From positions 62,001-126,000 of the forward strand of contig JAEUMY010000021.1 in NCBI GenBank assembly GCA_016791265.1: a DNA stretch of 64,000 bases. Reading direction: 5' to 3'. The notes under the pieces were generated by a model, which worked only from the letters and a program-made list of their open reading frames with translations, did no database searches and was not told the origin of the DNA. Position numbers and translations under genes: made by a program. This stretch comes from Betaproteobacteria bacterium. Its GTDB lineage: Bacteria; Pseudomonadota; Gammaproteobacteria; Burkholderiales; Usitatibacteraceae. How positions within the stretch are numbered: position 1 is the first letter of the stretch; each line of letters starts with the position of its first letter. Below are positions 1 through 9,096 of the stretch, piece after piece.

Positions 1-72
1 GTTGGCAACAAGGGCGGCCACCAGAACGTGCCGCTTGAGCCGGTCACCGTCACCAAGGCCGAGTGCATTTAA
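1..72 (+). CDS. ppiB: Peptidyl-prolyl cis-trans isomerase B, C-terminal end (5' truncated by window)
   Basis: The first 23 codons read GNKGGHQNVPLEPVTVTKAE and end in TAA at 70-72. This matches the C-terminal strand of cyclophilin-type cytoplasmic PpiB, where a G-x-H-Q-D/N-V-P motif precedes a final V-x-I/V-x-K-A. The enzyme isomerises X-Pro bonds during folding. It is followed by lpxH, an order common in Betaproteobacteria. The catalytic core lies upstream of the window, so the call rests on the tail and the synteny. Confidence 0.7.
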   Translation, partial: VGNKGGHQNVPLEPVTVTKAECI

Positions 73-99
73 GCTCGACCCGACAACCGATCCAAAGCG

Positions 100-138
100 A
101 ACGCCCGCCTCGCAATGCACGAGGCGGGCGTTTTCTTT
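100..138 (+). terminator. Rho-independent terminator of ppiB
   Basis: A perfect 13-bp stem (arms 100-112 and 120-132) with a 7-base loop runs into TTTTCTTT. It stops transcription 28 bases after the ppiB stop codon. Its T-run ends only 8 bases before the lpxH start codon, so lpxH must rely on read-through or on a promoter inside ppiB. Confidence 0.88.
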
Positions 139-146
139 CCGGCGCC

Positions 147-875
147 ATGAGTCATACGCTTTTCATCTCCGACCTGCACCTTTGTCCCACGCGACCGGCG
201 GTCAATGAGCTCTTCTTCCATTTTTTGCGCGCCGAGGCGCCGAAGGCGGACGCGCTCTACATCCTCGGCGATTTGTTCGAGTACTGGATTGGCGATGACG
301 ATATGGAGACGGGGCTCAATGCGGAAGTGGTCGTCTCATTGCGCGCATTGAGCGATTCCGGCACACCGGTCTACTTCATGCACGGCAACCGGGACTTTCT
401 GATCGGCGAGCGCTTCGCGGAGGCGACCGACATACGTCTGCTTGCCGATCCCACTTTGGTTGAACTCCACGGCAAGCGTGTGCTGCTGATGCACGGCGAC
501 ACGCTTTGCGCGGACGACGTCGACTATCAGCGATTTCGGACCACAGTCCGCAGCCCAGAGTGGCAATCCGCGTTTCTGGCTCGCCCGCTCGAAGAGCGAC
601 GGAAGGAAGTCGAGGAAATGCGCCGCCGCAGCGAGGCGTCAAAGCGGGAGAAACCGATGGCGATCATGGATGTATCTCTGAGCACCATCGAGGCGGCGTT
701 GCGAATATTCGCATATCCGCCGTTGCTGATTCATGGGCATACGCATCGGCCCGGGCGGCATCGCGTCGAGCTGGATGGCCATGAATGCACGCGTATCGTG
801 CTGGCAGACTGGAACGAAAGCGGGGCGAAGTTCATGCGCCTCGGTGAGGCCGGCGAAAGCGGAGAATGTGACTAG
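147..875 (+). CDS. lpxH: UDP-2,3-diacylglucosamine pyrophosphatase LpxH
   Basis: A 242-residue calcineurin-type metallophosphoesterase that hydrolyses UDP-2,3-diacylglucosamine to lipid X at the inner face of the cytoplasmic membrane (lipid A pathway). All five metal motifs are visible: SDLHL near residue 8, GDLFEYWIGDD near 40, GNRDFL near 80, LMHGD near 114 and HGHTHRP near 196. The ATG at 147 is chosen because the conserved start M-x-H-T-L-F-I-S-D-L-H follows directly; the frame stays open upstream into the terminator. No clear Shine-Dalgarno precedes it. A copy of the dispersed palindrome encodes R-I-F-A just before the last metal motif. Confidence 0.95.
   Translation: MSHTLFISDLHLCPTRPAVNELFFHFLRAEAPKADALYILGDLFEYWIGDDDMETGLNAEVVVSLRALSDSGTPVYFMHGNRDFLIGERFAEATDIRLLADPTLVELHGKRVLLMHGDTLCADDVDYQRFRTTVRSPEWQSAFLARPLEERRKEVEEMRRRSEASKREKPMAIMDVSLSTIEAALRIFAYPPLLIHGHTHRPGRHRVELDGHECTRIVLADWNESGAKFMRLGEAGESGECD
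701..712. repeat. GCGAATATTCGC palindrome, copy 1
   Basis: Inside lpxH, read R-I-F-A. Flanks T/A, so the perfect palindrome is 14 bp. Confidence 0.97.
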
Positions 876-1044
876 GCGCTGCCAACCAGTTTGCGAGCGA
901 GGTGCTCATGCCGAATTACCTCTTCGAATTACATCGTGACCCAGCCATTGCAGTGCGGGTCGAGGTTACGTTTACAAGCCCAATCGCTGCACCACCAATT
1001 GAATCGCGTGCTGCTCCAGTCTCAGTTGTCAAAGCGCGACCCAT

Positions 1045-1075
1045 TGAGAACGCCCGGCAGTGCCGGGCGTTCTCA
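1045..1075. terminator. Bidirectional hairpin between convergent genes
   Basis: A perfect 15-bp inverted repeat (1045-1059 and 1061-1075, one base between) lies between convergent lpxH and the glycine-zipper gene. Neither side has a strong T-run, so it may act as a shared 3'-end stabiliser or a weak two-way terminator. The rest of 876-1110 holds nothing I can recognise. Confidence 0.6.
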
Positions 1076-1110
1076 GTTCAACTGCCCCTCATTTCGGGGG
1101 ATGACGGCGA

Positions 1111-1761
1111 TCAGAACCTGCGATATGTAGGCACCGGCTCGCGATAACCATGGCCTCGGCCTTCACCACGCGGACGCACATTCACTTCAATCGGCAGCGT
1201 CGGGCCCGGGTCGTAGCTCATTCGCGTCGTGTACTCCTTGCCGTTGAAGCGGTACACCACGTCGTAGCCGCTGATCTCCTCACGCGTGTCCTGCACCGTT
1301 TGGCAACGCTGCACATCACGGGTCACCGGCACGCGCTGCACGTCATACACATCGCGCGAGGTGCGGTAATGGCCATCACGATTGCTGCCGCGCTCGATGT
1401 CGTTGCCGATGAGGCCGCCGATGATGGCGCCCGCCGCCGTGCCGCGATCCTTGCCGCCGCTGGAGTTGCCGAACTGGCGACCGATCGCGCCGCCGACAAT
1501 GGCACCCAGGAGCGCACCGCCGCCGGATGACTCGCGAGACTCGTACTGCACTTCGCTGTAACCGGGGCGGCGAACTCGCTGTTCTTCATAGGCTGAGACC
1601 TGCTCGGTCCAGCACTCGCGTCGCGGGGTGGCGACGCGAGTGTAAATTGGGGTGGCGGAGACCACGGTGGCGACGTCCTGCTGCGCGGCGAATACAGCGC
1701 CGGCGCCGGTTAGGGTGGCGAGCACTGCACTGGACAGGACAATTTTGGTCAACGTTTTCAT
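1111..1761 (-). CDS. Glycine-zipper 2TM domain envelope protein
   Basis: A 216-residue exported protein. Residues 1-25 form a signal peptide ending A-V-F-A-A with no lipobox cysteine. A glycine zipper at about 82-122 (GGGALLGAIVGGAIG, then GTAAGAIIGGLIGNDIE) is typical of the SlyB/17-kDa surface antigen superfamily, whose members sit in the outer membrane or periplasm and influence envelope integrity. The flanks are Arg/Tyr-rich and the C-terminal half carries a conserved C-Q-T-V-x-D region. The ATG at 1761 has an AAAGGAG ribosome site 10 bases upstream. It is a single gene, convergent with lpxH. Exact role unknown. Confidence 0.8.
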   Translation of the reverse strand: MKTLTKIVLSSAVLATLTGAGAVFAAQQDVATVVSATPIYTRVATPRRECWTEQVSAYEEQRVRRPGYSEVQYESRESSGGGALLGAIVGGAIGRQFGNSSGGKDRGTAAGAIIGGLIGNDIERGSNRDGHYRTSRDVYDVQRVPVTRDVQRCQTVQDTREEISGYDVVYRFNGKEYTTRMSYDPGPTLPIEVNVRPRGEGRGHGYREPVPTYRRF

Positions 1762-1981
1762 GGACTTGCTGCTCCTTTCGGATGGTTTCGGGCATCAGCC
1801 TTTGGTGGCGTCCCTGCTTCAACAACGCCTGTTCGACCGCAGCGTTGACGGCAAAGTTTGTAACAGACTGCAAACCGCTGGTGCGCAAAGCAGCGCCAGA
1901 TGAATCGGCCTAAAATCCGCCTCTGATCCCAAACGCCGCAGGCACTCGCACTGCGTCGCATCGCACTTCGAGGAGACTTTC

Positions 1982-3502
1982 ATGGCCGCCGTTCCCCAGA
2001 TCCATCCCGCCCCGACCGTCAAATTGCTTATCAACGGCAAGTTCGTGGAGTCCAAAGCCAGGAACTGGCGCGATGTCGTCAACCCCGCCACGCAGGAAGT
2101 GCTGGCGCGTGTGCCGATGTGCGATGCCGATGAAGTGGATGAAGCCGTCAAGGCCGCGGCGGAAGCGTTCAAGACTTGGAAGAACACGCCCATCGGCGTC
2201 CGCGCCCGCATCATGCTGAAGCTGCAGGAGCTCATCCGCCGCGACATGAAGAAGCTGGCGGCATGCCTCACCGCGGAACAGGGCAAGACGCTGCCCGATG
2301 CGGAAGGCGATGTATTCCGCGGCCTAGAAGTGGTGGAGCACGCCTGCTCCATCGGCACGCTGTCGCTGGGCGAGCTGGCCGAAAACGTCGCAACCGGTGT
2401 GGACACCTATTTCATTCGCCAACCCATCGGCGTTTGCGCCGGCATCACGCCCTTCAATTTCCCCGCGATGATTCCGCTATGGATGTTCCCGATGGCAATC
2501 GTCACCGGCAATACTTTCGTGCTGAAGCCGTCCGAGCAGGACCCGATGACACCCATGCTGCTGGCCGAGCTCGCCATGGAAGCAGGCGTGCCGCCCGGTG
2601 TGTTGAACGTGGTGCATGGCGGCAAGGAGTCGGTGGACGCCATCTGCACCCATCCCACCATCCAGGCCGTATCGTTCGTCGGCTCGTGCCATGTCGGCGA
2701 GCATGTCTACAAGCTCTCCAGCACCCACGGTAAGCGCGCGCAATGCATGATGGGGGCGAAAAACCACGCCATCGTGATGCCGGATGCCAACAAGGAACAG
2801 TCGCTGAACGCGCTGGTCGGCGCGGGCTTCGGCGCGGCGGGCCAGCGCTGCATGGCGACCTCCGTCGCCGTCATGGTGGGCGCGGCCAGCGAGTGGATTC
2901 CCGACATCGTCGCGAAAGCAAAGACACTCAAAATCAACGGCGGCACGGTGCCGGGCGCAGACTTGGGCCCGGTCATCAGCAAACAAGCCAAGGCGCGCAT
3001 CGAGGGCCTCATCGCCAAGGGCGTCGAGGAAGGTTGCAAGCTCGAACTCGATGGCCGCAATCCCAAGGTGCCGGGATACGAAAACGGCAACTTCATCGCG
3101 CCCACCATCTTCTCTGGCGTGAAGCGGCACCACTCCGTGTACACGGAGGAAATCTTCGGCCCGGTGCTGGTGATCGTTTCAGTCGACACGCTCGATGAAG
3201 CCATCGCGCTCACCAATGCCAATCCGTACGGCAACGGCACCGGCATCTTCACGCAGTCGGGTGCGGCGGCGCGCAAATTCCAGAATGAAATCGACGTGGG
3301 CCAGGTCGGCATCAACGTGCCGATCCCGGTGCCTGTGCCCTATTTCAGCTTCACCGGCTCGCGCGGCTCCAAGCTGGGCGACCTCGGCCCGTATGGCAAG
3401 CAGGTCATCCAGTTTTACACGCAGGTGAAGACCGTCACGGCGCGGTGGTTTGATGATGCGGCGACAACGGGTGGAGTCAATACGACAATCAGCCTCAAGT
3501 AA
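1982..3502 (+). CDS. mmsA: CoA-acylating methylmalonate-semialdehyde dehydrogenase
   Basis: A 506-residue aldehyde dehydrogenase superfamily enzyme converting methylmalonate semialdehyde (valine, thymine or inositol breakdown) plus CoA and NAD to propionyl-CoA, in the cytosol. Seen: the MmsA-type segment [16 protein letters not shown] near 145-160, [12 protein letters not shown] near 230, and the nucleophile Cys near residue 290 in GQRCMA. The start has a good GAGGAG site. It heads a run (mmsA, mmsB, two crotonases) that together performs distal valine catabolism; the propionyl-CoA product matches prpE and acuI elsewhere in the window. Confidence 0.95.
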   Translation: MAAVPQIHPAPTVKLLINGKFVESKARNWRDVVNPATQEVLARVPMCDADEVDEAVKAAAEAFKTWKNTPIGVRARIMLKLQELIRRDMKKLAACLTAEQGKTLPDAEGDVFRGLEVVEHACSIGTLSLGELAENVATGVDTYFIRQPIGVCAGITPFNFPAMIPLWMFPMAIVTGNTFVLKPSEQDPMTPMLLAELAMEAGVPPGVLNVVHGGKESVDAICTHPTIQAVSFVGSCHVGEHVYKLSSTHGKRAQCMMGAKNHAIVMPDANKEQSLNALVGAGFGAAGQRCMATSVAVMVGAASEWIPDIVAKAKTLKINGGTVPGADLGPVISKQAKARIEGLIAKGVEEGCKLELDGRNPKVPGYENGNFIAPTIFSGVKRHHSVYTEEIFGPVLVIVSVDTLDEAIALTNANPYGNGTGIFTQSGAAARKFQNEIDVGQVGINVPIPVPVPYFSFTGSRGSKLGDLGPYGKQVIQFYTQVKTVTARWFDDAATTGGVNTTISLK

Positions 3503-3511
3503 GGGTCTGAA

Positions 3512-4396
3512 ATGAAAATCGGATTCATCGGCCTGGGTCACATGGGCAATCCCATGGCCCGCAACCTGTTGAAGCACGGTCACACGCTGAAGGTGTTCGA
3601 CGTCGTGCCCGATCTACTGAAGAGGCTGACAGACCAGGGATGTGCAGCGGCGACCTCCGCGCGCGACTGCGCGTCGGGTGTCGAGCTGGTCATCACCATG
3701 CTGCCCTCCTCGCCACATGTGAAGCGCGTCTACACCGCCGAGCACGGGGTGCTGGACGGCGTCGGCAAAGGTGTACCGCTCATCGACTGCTCCACCATCG
3801 ATCCACACACCGCGCGCGACGTGGCCATGGACGCCAAAGCCAAGGGCAATCCCATGGTCGATGCTCCGGTTTCCGGCGGCACCGGCGGCGCCGAGGCCGG
3901 CACGCTGACCTTCATGGTGGGCGGCAGTGTCGAAGACTTCGAGCGCGCCAAGCCCATCCTGCAATGCATGGGCAAGAACATCGTCCATTGCGGTGACGCG
4001 GGCAACGGCCAGGTCGCCAAGATCTGCAACAACATGATGCTGGCCATCGAGATGATCGCGACAGCCGAGGGCATGGCGCTGGCTGCGAAATTGGGCATGG
4101 ACCCGCGAATATTCGCAAGTATCGCCAACACGTCCAGCGGCCGCTGCTGGAGCTCAGACACGTACAACCCCTACCCTGGCGTGCTGGAGAACGTGCCGTC
4201 AGCGCGTGGCTACAGCGGCGGTTTCGGCTCGGACCTGATGCTGAAGGACCTCACATTGGTCACGGAAGCTGCCAAGGCGGCTCGCCAACCCGTGGTGCTG
4301 GGCGGCATGGCGCAGCAGCTCTACCAGATGCATTCAGCGATGGGCAACGGCGCTCTGGATTTCTCCAGCATCATCAAGCTGTACAAGAAGGATTGA
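3512..4396 (+). CDS. mmsB: 3-hydroxyisobutyrate dehydrogenase
   Basis: A 294-residue beta-hydroxyacid dehydrogenase oxidising 3-hydroxyisobutyrate to methylmalonate semialdehyde, the substrate of the upstream mmsA product (9-base gap). Seen: the N-terminal Rossmann motif GFIGLGHMGNPMA, the substrate loop PVSGGTGGAEAGTL near 120-135, and the catalytic lysine in GNGQVAKICNN near 170. Length is normal for the family. A palindrome copy supplies R-I-F-A in the C-terminal helical domain. Confidence 0.95.
   Translation: MKIGFIGLGHMGNPMARNLLKHGHTLKVFDVVPDLLKRLTDQGCAAATSARDCASGVELVITMLPSSPHVKRVYTAEHGVLDGVGKGVPLIDCSTIDPHTARDVAMDAKAKGNPMVDAPVSGGTGGAEAGTLTFMVGGSVEDFERAKPILQCMGKNIVHCGDAGNGQVAKICNNMMLAIEMIATAEGMALAAKLGMDPRIFASIANTSSGRCWSSDTYNPYPGVLENVPSARGYSGGFGSDLMLKDLTLVTEAAKAARQPVVLGGMAQQLYQMHSAMGNGALDFSSIIKLYKKD
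4105..4116. repeat. GCGAATATTCGC palindrome, copy 2
   Basis: Inside mmsB, read R-I-F-A; flanks C/A. Confidence 0.97.
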
Positions 4397-4400
4397 CCCG

Positions 4401-5171
4401 ATGATCGAATACAGAATCGAAGGCCACACCGCAGTCATCACGATCAACAACCCGCCAGCCAACACCTGGACCCCGGAAAGCCTGGATGCGCTGCGCCTGC
4501 TGGTGGGTGATCTGTCCGCAAACAAGTCCGTCTATGCAGCGGTCATCACCGGCCAGGGCGAGAAGTTCTTCTGCGCCGGCGCCGACCTGAAGCGCTTCCA
4601 GAACGGCGATGCCGGTGAGGCCCGCCGATTCATCACCGCATTCGGTTATGCGTTCGAGACACTGATGGATGCCCCCTTCGTGACCATCGCGGCCATCAAC
4701 GGCTATGCCATGGGTGGCGGACTGGAATGCGCGCTGGCTTGCGACATCCGCATCGCCGAATCGCATGCACAGATGGCACTGCCCGAGCCTGCGGTGGGCC
4801 TGCTGCCCGGCGGCGCTGGCACCCAAACATTGCCCTGGCTGATCGGCGAAGGCTGGGCCAAGCGCATGTTGCTGACCAACGAGCGCGTGACGGCCGAGAC
4901 GGCGCTGCGCATCGGTTTGATCGAGGAAGTGGTTGAAAAGGGAAAGAGCCTGGAGGCCGCTTTGGTCATGGCCGATCGTGTGGGCACCCTGTCCCCCAAG
5001 TCGGTGCAGTTCTGCAAGTCGCTCATGCACAACGCGCGCAACGGCGTGCCGCGCAGCGCGTCGCTGGCGCAGGAGCGCGAGCGCTTCGTCGATCTCTTTG
5101 ATTTCGCCGACACGAAGGAAGGTGTCGCCGCTTTTCTGGAGAAACGCAAACCCGTCTGGAAGAACGGCTGA
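4401..5171 (+). CDS. Enoyl-CoA hydratase (crotonase family)
   Basis: A 256-residue single-domain crotonase placed 4 bases after mmsB. Seen: the oxyanion-hole segment FFCAGADLKRF near 55-66, the second oxyanion strand NGYAMGGGLECALACD near 100-115 with the expected Glu, and PEPAVGLLPGGAGTQ near 130-145. Family members hydrate 2-enoyl-CoAs; from its neighbours the likely substrate is methacrylyl-CoA in valine breakdown. That substrate is inferred, since crotonases are not distinguishable by motif alone. Confidence 0.88.
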   Translation: MIEYRIEGHTAVITINNPPANTWTPESLDALRLLVGDLSANKSVYAAVITGQGEKFFCAGADLKRFQNGDAGEARRFITAFGYAFETLMDAPFVTIAAINGYAMGGGLECALACDIRIAESHAQMALPEPAVGLLPGGAGTQTLPWLIGEGWAKRMLLTNERVTAETALRIGLIEEVVEKGKSLEAALVMADRVGTLSPKSVQFCKSLMHNARNGVPRSASLAQERERFVDLFDFADTKEGVAAFLEKRKPVWKNG

Positions 5172-5177
5172 GCCGGG

Positions 5178-6308
5178 ATGAGCGACTCATTGAACTCCAC
5201 TCCCCTTCGCGAATATTCGCAAGGTGAGCTGCAAGTGGAAGTCCGCAACAAGGTAGCCCACGTCACCCTGAATCGCCCACAGGCATTGAATGCGTTGTCA
5301 TTCGGGATGATCCAGGGCTTGTCCGATCTCTTCACGCGTTGGGCGCACGATGACAGCGTGCAGTGCATCGTGCTCAAGGGCGCGGGCGAAAAGGCGTTTT
5401 GCGCCGGCGGCGACATCCGGGCGCTGCGCGACTCGGCGCTCTCGGGCGGCACGCTCCATCACAAGTTCTTCATCGAGGAATACGAGCTTGACTACCAGCT
5501 GCATCGCTACGTGAAGCCGTACATCTCGCTGCTGAATGGCATCGTCATGGGCGGGGGCATGGGTATCGCGCAGGGCTCGGGATTTCGCGTTGTCGGGCCC
5601 AAGACGAGAATGGCCATGCCCGAGACGGCCATCGGCCTCTTCCCGGATGTTGGTGGCAGTTACTTTCTGTCCCGCTCGCCTGTCGGGCTGTACCTCGGCC
5701 TCACCGGCATCACATTTCGCGCTGCCGACGCGCTATTCGCCAATCTCGCGGACCGTTATCTGTCAGAGGACGGCATCGCCGAACTGCTGGCGCGGTTGGA
5801 TCGGCTGTTGTGGACGGGCGACAGCGGCAAGGATGTGGCGCGACTCATCGACACGCTCGCAACGGCGCCTGACACACTCGCGACTTTGGCGCCGATGCGC
5901 GACGCGATCGACCACCACTTCCGACTGGATCGCAGTGTTTTGGACATCGTCGAGTCCCTGCGCCGGGAGCGCCGCGCCGAGTGGCAGTCGTGGGCCGAGG
6001 AGACCGCCGCAACGCTTGAGAAGCGCTCACCCACGATGCTGTGTGTGACCCATGAGCAGATTCGGCGCGGCCGCGATCTATCGCTCGCGGACTGTTTTCG
6101 CATGGAGCTCGGCATCGTCGAGGCGTGCTTCGCGCATGGCGACGTGCTTGAAGGCATTCGCGCCATGGTCATCGACAAGGACAACAAACCCGCGTGGCGT
6201 CCTGACTCGCTGGTCGCGGTGGACGAGAGCATCATCGCCGCATTTTTCTCCCCCCCGCCTCTCAATGAAACCCACCCGCTCGCCGGACTGGAAGCCCGCT
6301 ACGGATAG
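5178..6308 (+). CDS. 3-hydroxyisobutyryl-CoA hydrolase (HIBCH-type crotonase)
   Basis: A 376-residue crotonase of the longer HIBYL-CoA hydrolase subfamily, which cleaves 3-hydroxyisobutyryl-CoA to free acid plus CoA, feeding mmsB. Seen: CAGGDIRALRD near 75-85, the motif GIVMGGGMGIAQGS near 121-134, and the subfamily-diagnostic MPETAIGLFPDVGGSYFLSR near 149-168. With the hydratase upstream and mmsB/mmsA it completes valine degradation from methacrylyl-CoA. The start lies 6 bases after the hydratase stop. A palindrome near the N-terminus encodes E-Y-S. Confidence 0.92.
   Translation: MSDSLNSTPLREYSQGELQVEVRNKVAHVTLNRPQALNALSFGMIQGLSDLFTRWAHDDSVQCIVLKGAGEKAFCAGGDIRALRDSALSGGTLHHKFFIEEYELDYQLHRYVKPYISLLNGIVMGGGMGIAQGSGFRVVGPKTRMAMPETAIGLFPDVGGSYFLSRSPVGLYLGLTGITFRAADALFANLADRYLSEDGIAELLARLDRLLWTGDSGKDVARLIDTLATAPDTLATLAPMRDAIDHHFRLDRSVLDIVESLRRERRAEWQSWAEETAATLEKRSPTMLCVTHEQIRRGRDLSLADCFRMELGIVEACFAHGDVLEGIRAMVIDKDNKPAWRPDSLVAVDESIIAAFFSPPPLNETHPLAGLEARYG
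5209..5220. repeat. GCGAATATTCGC palindrome, copy 3
   Basis: Inside the HIBCH gene near its N-terminus, read E-Y-S; flanks C/A. Confidence 0.97.
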
Positions 6309-6324
6309 CCCGAAAGGTTCGACC

Positions 6325-7230
6325 ATGCGACTCGTCACCTATCAATCGCTGGGATCGCCCGACCTGCGGACAGGGATTCAGATCAATCAGTACGACGTGC
6401 TCGACATCGCGCGCGAGGCGGCGGCGCGGCAGAGCGCGTTGGCCATCGCCACCATGCTCGACATCATTCGCGGCGGAGAGGCGGCGATGGCGTTGCTGCG
6501 AGAAATTGAGAGCGCACCTCGCACCGATGCGGTCGTGTTGAACAAAGCCGTGCTGAAGGCCCCTATTCCGCGCCCTGCCAAGAATGTGTTCTGTGTCGGC
6601 TGGAACTATCTGGAGCATTTTGCGGAAGGAGGCAAGACGCTCGAGGACAAGCGCGAGCTGCCGAAGCACCCCGTCTTCTTTTCCAAAGCGCCGACGGCGG
6701 TGAATGGCCCCTACGATCCGATTCCCTTTCACTCGCACGCCTCCACCCAGCTGGACTGGGAAGTGGAACTGGGTGTCATCATCGGCAAGGCCGGTGCGAA
6801 TATTCGCGAGGAAGACGCGATGGCGCATGTGTTCGGCTACACGATCATCAATGATGTCACGTGGCGCGACATTCAGCGCCGCCACGGCGGGCAGTGGCTC
6901 AAGGGCAAGAGTCTGGACGGCACCTGCCCGATGGGACCGGCCATCGTCACCGCTGACGCGCTGGATCACACCAACCTGAATGTCGAATGCCGAGTGTCCG
7001 GTGTCGTGAAGCAGAAGTCGAACACTCGGCACCTCTACTTCAAGGTGCCGCGCCTCATCGCCGAGCTTTCGCTCGGCATGACACTGGAACCGGGCGACAT
7101 CATTTCCACCGGGACGCCCGAAGGCGTGGGCTTCGCTCGCACGCCGCCCGAGTGGATGCGCGACGGCGATCTTCTCGAAACGGAAATCGAAGGCATCGGT
7201 GTCATGCGCAACCCCGTCGGCACAGCCTGA
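6325..7230 (+). CDS. Fumarylacetoacetate hydrolase (FAH) family protein
   Basis: A 301-residue cytosolic protein of the FAH fold. The C-terminal two thirds show the metal-binding pattern: an E-x-E in LDWEVELGVIIG near 150-161 and an Asp in YTIINDVTWRD near 180, followed by KSLDGTCPMGP and the closing motif DIISTGTPEGVGF near 260. Family members hydrolyse C-C bonds of acylpyruvates or decarboxylate oxaloacetate; the substrate here is not predictable. ATG 6325 follows an AAAGG site and begins M-R-L-V-T-Y, a usual FAH start. Earlier in-frame ATGs lie inside the upstream gene and are rejected. Confidence 0.87.
   Translation: MRLVTYQSLGSPDLRTGIQINQYDVLDIAREAAARQSALAIATMLDIIRGGEAAMALLREIESAPRTDAVVLNKAVLKAPIPRPAKNVFCVGWNYLEHFAEGGKTLEDKRELPKHPVFFSKAPTAVNGPYDPIPFHSHASTQLDWEVELGVIIGKAGANIREEDAMAHVFGYTIINDVTWRDIQRRHGGQWLKGKSLDGTCPMGPAIVTADALDHTNLNVECRVSGVVKQKSNTRHLYFKVPRLIAELSLGMTLEPGDIISTGTPEGVGFARTPPEWMRDGDLLETEIEGIGVMRNPVGTA
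6796..6807. repeat. GCGAATATTCGC palindrome, copy 4
   Basis: Inside the FAH-family gene, read A-N-I-R; flanks T/G. It is the last copy before an 11.8-kb stretch with none. Confidence 0.97.
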
Positions 7231-7366
7231 GCAGGTCCTCGGTCACGATCAGGGGCTTCCCGATTGGCCCACGATTTGGGCGGTGCTATGCTGCGCTGAA
7301 CGCGCGAAGGGCCCATGACCGCCGACTAGAGGCCAGAGCGCACTCACAAATAACAGGACCCCGCGC

Positions 7367-7960
7367 ATGAGTTTTCGCCTGCAACGCCCGTTCAATTTCT
7401 ATTTCGTCCGCCACGGCGTGACCGAACTCAATTTCCGCGGCCTGCGCTGTGGAGGCGATCTCGATATTCCGCTCACCGACATTGGCTGCGATCAGGCCTA
7501 TCTACTCGCCAAACAAATTCAGAAAATGGATCTCGGCATCGACTGCATCCTTTGTGGATCGCTCATCCGCGTGCGTCAGACGGCGCTCATCGTCAACGGT
7601 GTGCTGGGCGGACTGCCGATGGACGTCATCCCCGAGTTGAATGAGCGCGCCATCGGCGAGTGGAACCGCAAGACCATGGCGGAGACCGAGGACTATATCG
7701 CCCGCAAAGTGCCGCCACCGGGGGGAGAAACGGAAGAGCAGTTCAGCGAGCGCGTTGACCTCGCGTTGCAGCGCATCGTGCGTCACTCTGATCAGCGTCC
7801 GCTCGTTGTGAGCAGCAAAGGCGTGGGCCGAATGATCAACACGCGTCTAGGTGGCGAGGGCAACATGCAGGTCTCCAACGGAGAAATCGTGGAGTTCATG
7901 GTGTCCATCAACAACGAGGGCGCGCAGGCGTTGGGTGTTCGCCGGCCGAGCTTTGTCTAG
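7367..7960 (+). CDS. Histidine phosphatase superfamily protein, incomplete active site
   Basis: A 197-residue phosphoglycerate-mutase-like protein. The phosphoaccepting histidine motif is present (FVRHGVTELN near 14-23), as is the second arginine region (LIRVRQTA near 66-73). The C-terminal position that normally supplies the second catalytic histidine (V-V-x-H-G) reads VVSSKGVGRM near 146-155, so that histidine is missing. It may be a low-activity phosphatase or a sugar-phosphate binder. It starts after an AGGA site and converges with the next gene with only 5 bases between. Confidence 0.75.
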   Translation: MSFRLQRPFNFYFVRHGVTELNFRGLRCGGDLDIPLTDIGCDQAYLLAKQIQKMDLGIDCILCGSLIRVRQTALIVNGVLGGLPMDVIPELNERAIGEWNRKTMAETEDYIARKVPPPGGETEEQFSERVDLALQRIVRHSDQRPLVVSSKGVGRMINTRLGGEGNMQVSNGEIVEFMVSINNEGAQALGVRRPSFV

Positions 7961-7965
7961 GTCGC

Positions 7966-9096
7966 TTATCGGCCGAGGGTGTCGCCGCGCACCGGCGCGT
8001 GCAGCACCGACCACTCATTGGTGACATTGGAGCCACCACGCAACCAGTAGCGAATGAACCAGCTCTGATTGCGGTCGGACAAGACCGGCGTGTGGCCCGT
8101 GTCCGGCACGTGCATGACCTCGATAGGTCGGGTTCGGCGCATGCGCTCGATGGTGCGGATCTGCAACGCGTCGGACAGAAGCCCATGAATCAGGAGTACC
8201 GGGCAGCGAATCTTGTTCCAGAACCGCCACTGCTCCAGGCTCTCCTGCGCATCCAGCCGATAGGCTTGAAGGGCGCGCACGTCGTGGCGATAGATGCGCC
8301 CGCCTTCCTCGTCTGACCAGCGGGTCTGGTGAAACGTGATGTTGAAGCGGATGTCGTCGGTGACCGGGCCATCGTTCTTCTGCGAGGCGCCGATTTTTCG
8401 CAATAGGTCGGCGGGATCACGAAAGACATAGTGCCGCGCCAGCGTCTCTGAACGCCGCTTCCGGCGCTTCTTGGGAATATAGGGGCCAATGTCATTCAAG
8501 ATGAGTTTGCTCACCATTCGCGGATGGCGCGCTGTCAATTCGATGGCGGCGCTTCCACCCAGTGACGAGCCCAACACGATCACCGGCCCGCAATCGAGGT
8601 GCGCGATCATTTGCCTAAGCTGCTCGACATAGGTGCCCAGTGAATAATCACGCTCATCCGCCATCCAGGCAGAGCGTCCGCGGCCGACCCAGTCCATGCA
8701 GATGATGTGGAAGTCGCCCATCAGATCGGAGGCAAGGTAGTTGAAGCGCATCGCCGAATTGGCGACGCCACCGCAGCAGACAATCGTCGGTCGGCCGGGG
8801 TCTCCCCACTCGGTGTAGGCCACCTTGACGGTATAGGGCTTTTTGAATCGACGCGGAACGCCTCTTTGCAGCCGCACCGGATGCTCGTAGTCGAAGTACT
8901 TGAGATCGAACTCGTTATGGAAGCGCCCGACAATGCGCTTCGCCAACGCCATGTACTGCTCCCAGTCGGTCACCACGAAGCGCTCGCCCGGAATGGTGGG
9001 TTCCCATCCCGGGTTGTGATTGACCGGCTTGCGTGGTTTGGCGGGGGCCTGCGGCAATGCGTGAGGGGATTTGCTTGGCCGCGACTTGCTGGCCAT
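7966..9096 (-). CDS. Alpha/beta hydrolase
   Basis: A 376-residue alpha/beta hydrolase with a long basic, proline-rich N-terminal extension (residues 1-35). Seen: the oxyanion strand IVCCGGVANSAM near 105-116, nucleophile elbow GSSLGGSAAIEL near 176-187, a basic cap segment PKKRRKRRSE near 213-222, and the catalytic His in VPDTGHTPVLSD near 334-345. Substrate unknown. Its ATG overlaps the kinase stop codon upstream (TGATG at 9094-9098), so the two are translationally coupled and the hydrolase may serve the kinase pathway. Confidence 0.8.
   Translation of the reverse strand: MASKSRPSKSPHALPQAPAKPRKPVNHNPGWEPTIPGERFVVTDWEQYMALAKRIVGRFHNEFDLKYFDYEHPVRLQRGVPRRFKKPYTVKVAYTEWGDPGRPTIVCCGGVANSAMRFNYLASDLMGDFHIICMDWVGRGRSAWMADERDYSLGTYVEQLRQMIAHLDCGPVIVLGSSLGGSAAIELTARHPRMVSKLILNDIGPYIPKKRRKRRSETLARHYVFRDPADLLRKIGASQKNDGPVTDDIRFNITFHQTRWSDEEGGRIYRHDVRALQAYRLDAQESLEQWRFWNKIRCPVLLIHGLLSDALQIRTIERMRRTRPIEVMHVPDTGHTPVLSDRNQSWFIRYWLRGGSNVTNEWSVLHAPVRGDTLGR

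Noticed and set aside
891..1147. Short plus-strand readings after lpxH
   Set aside because: No ribosome site and no conserved features; they run through the bidirectional hairpin into the opposing gene.
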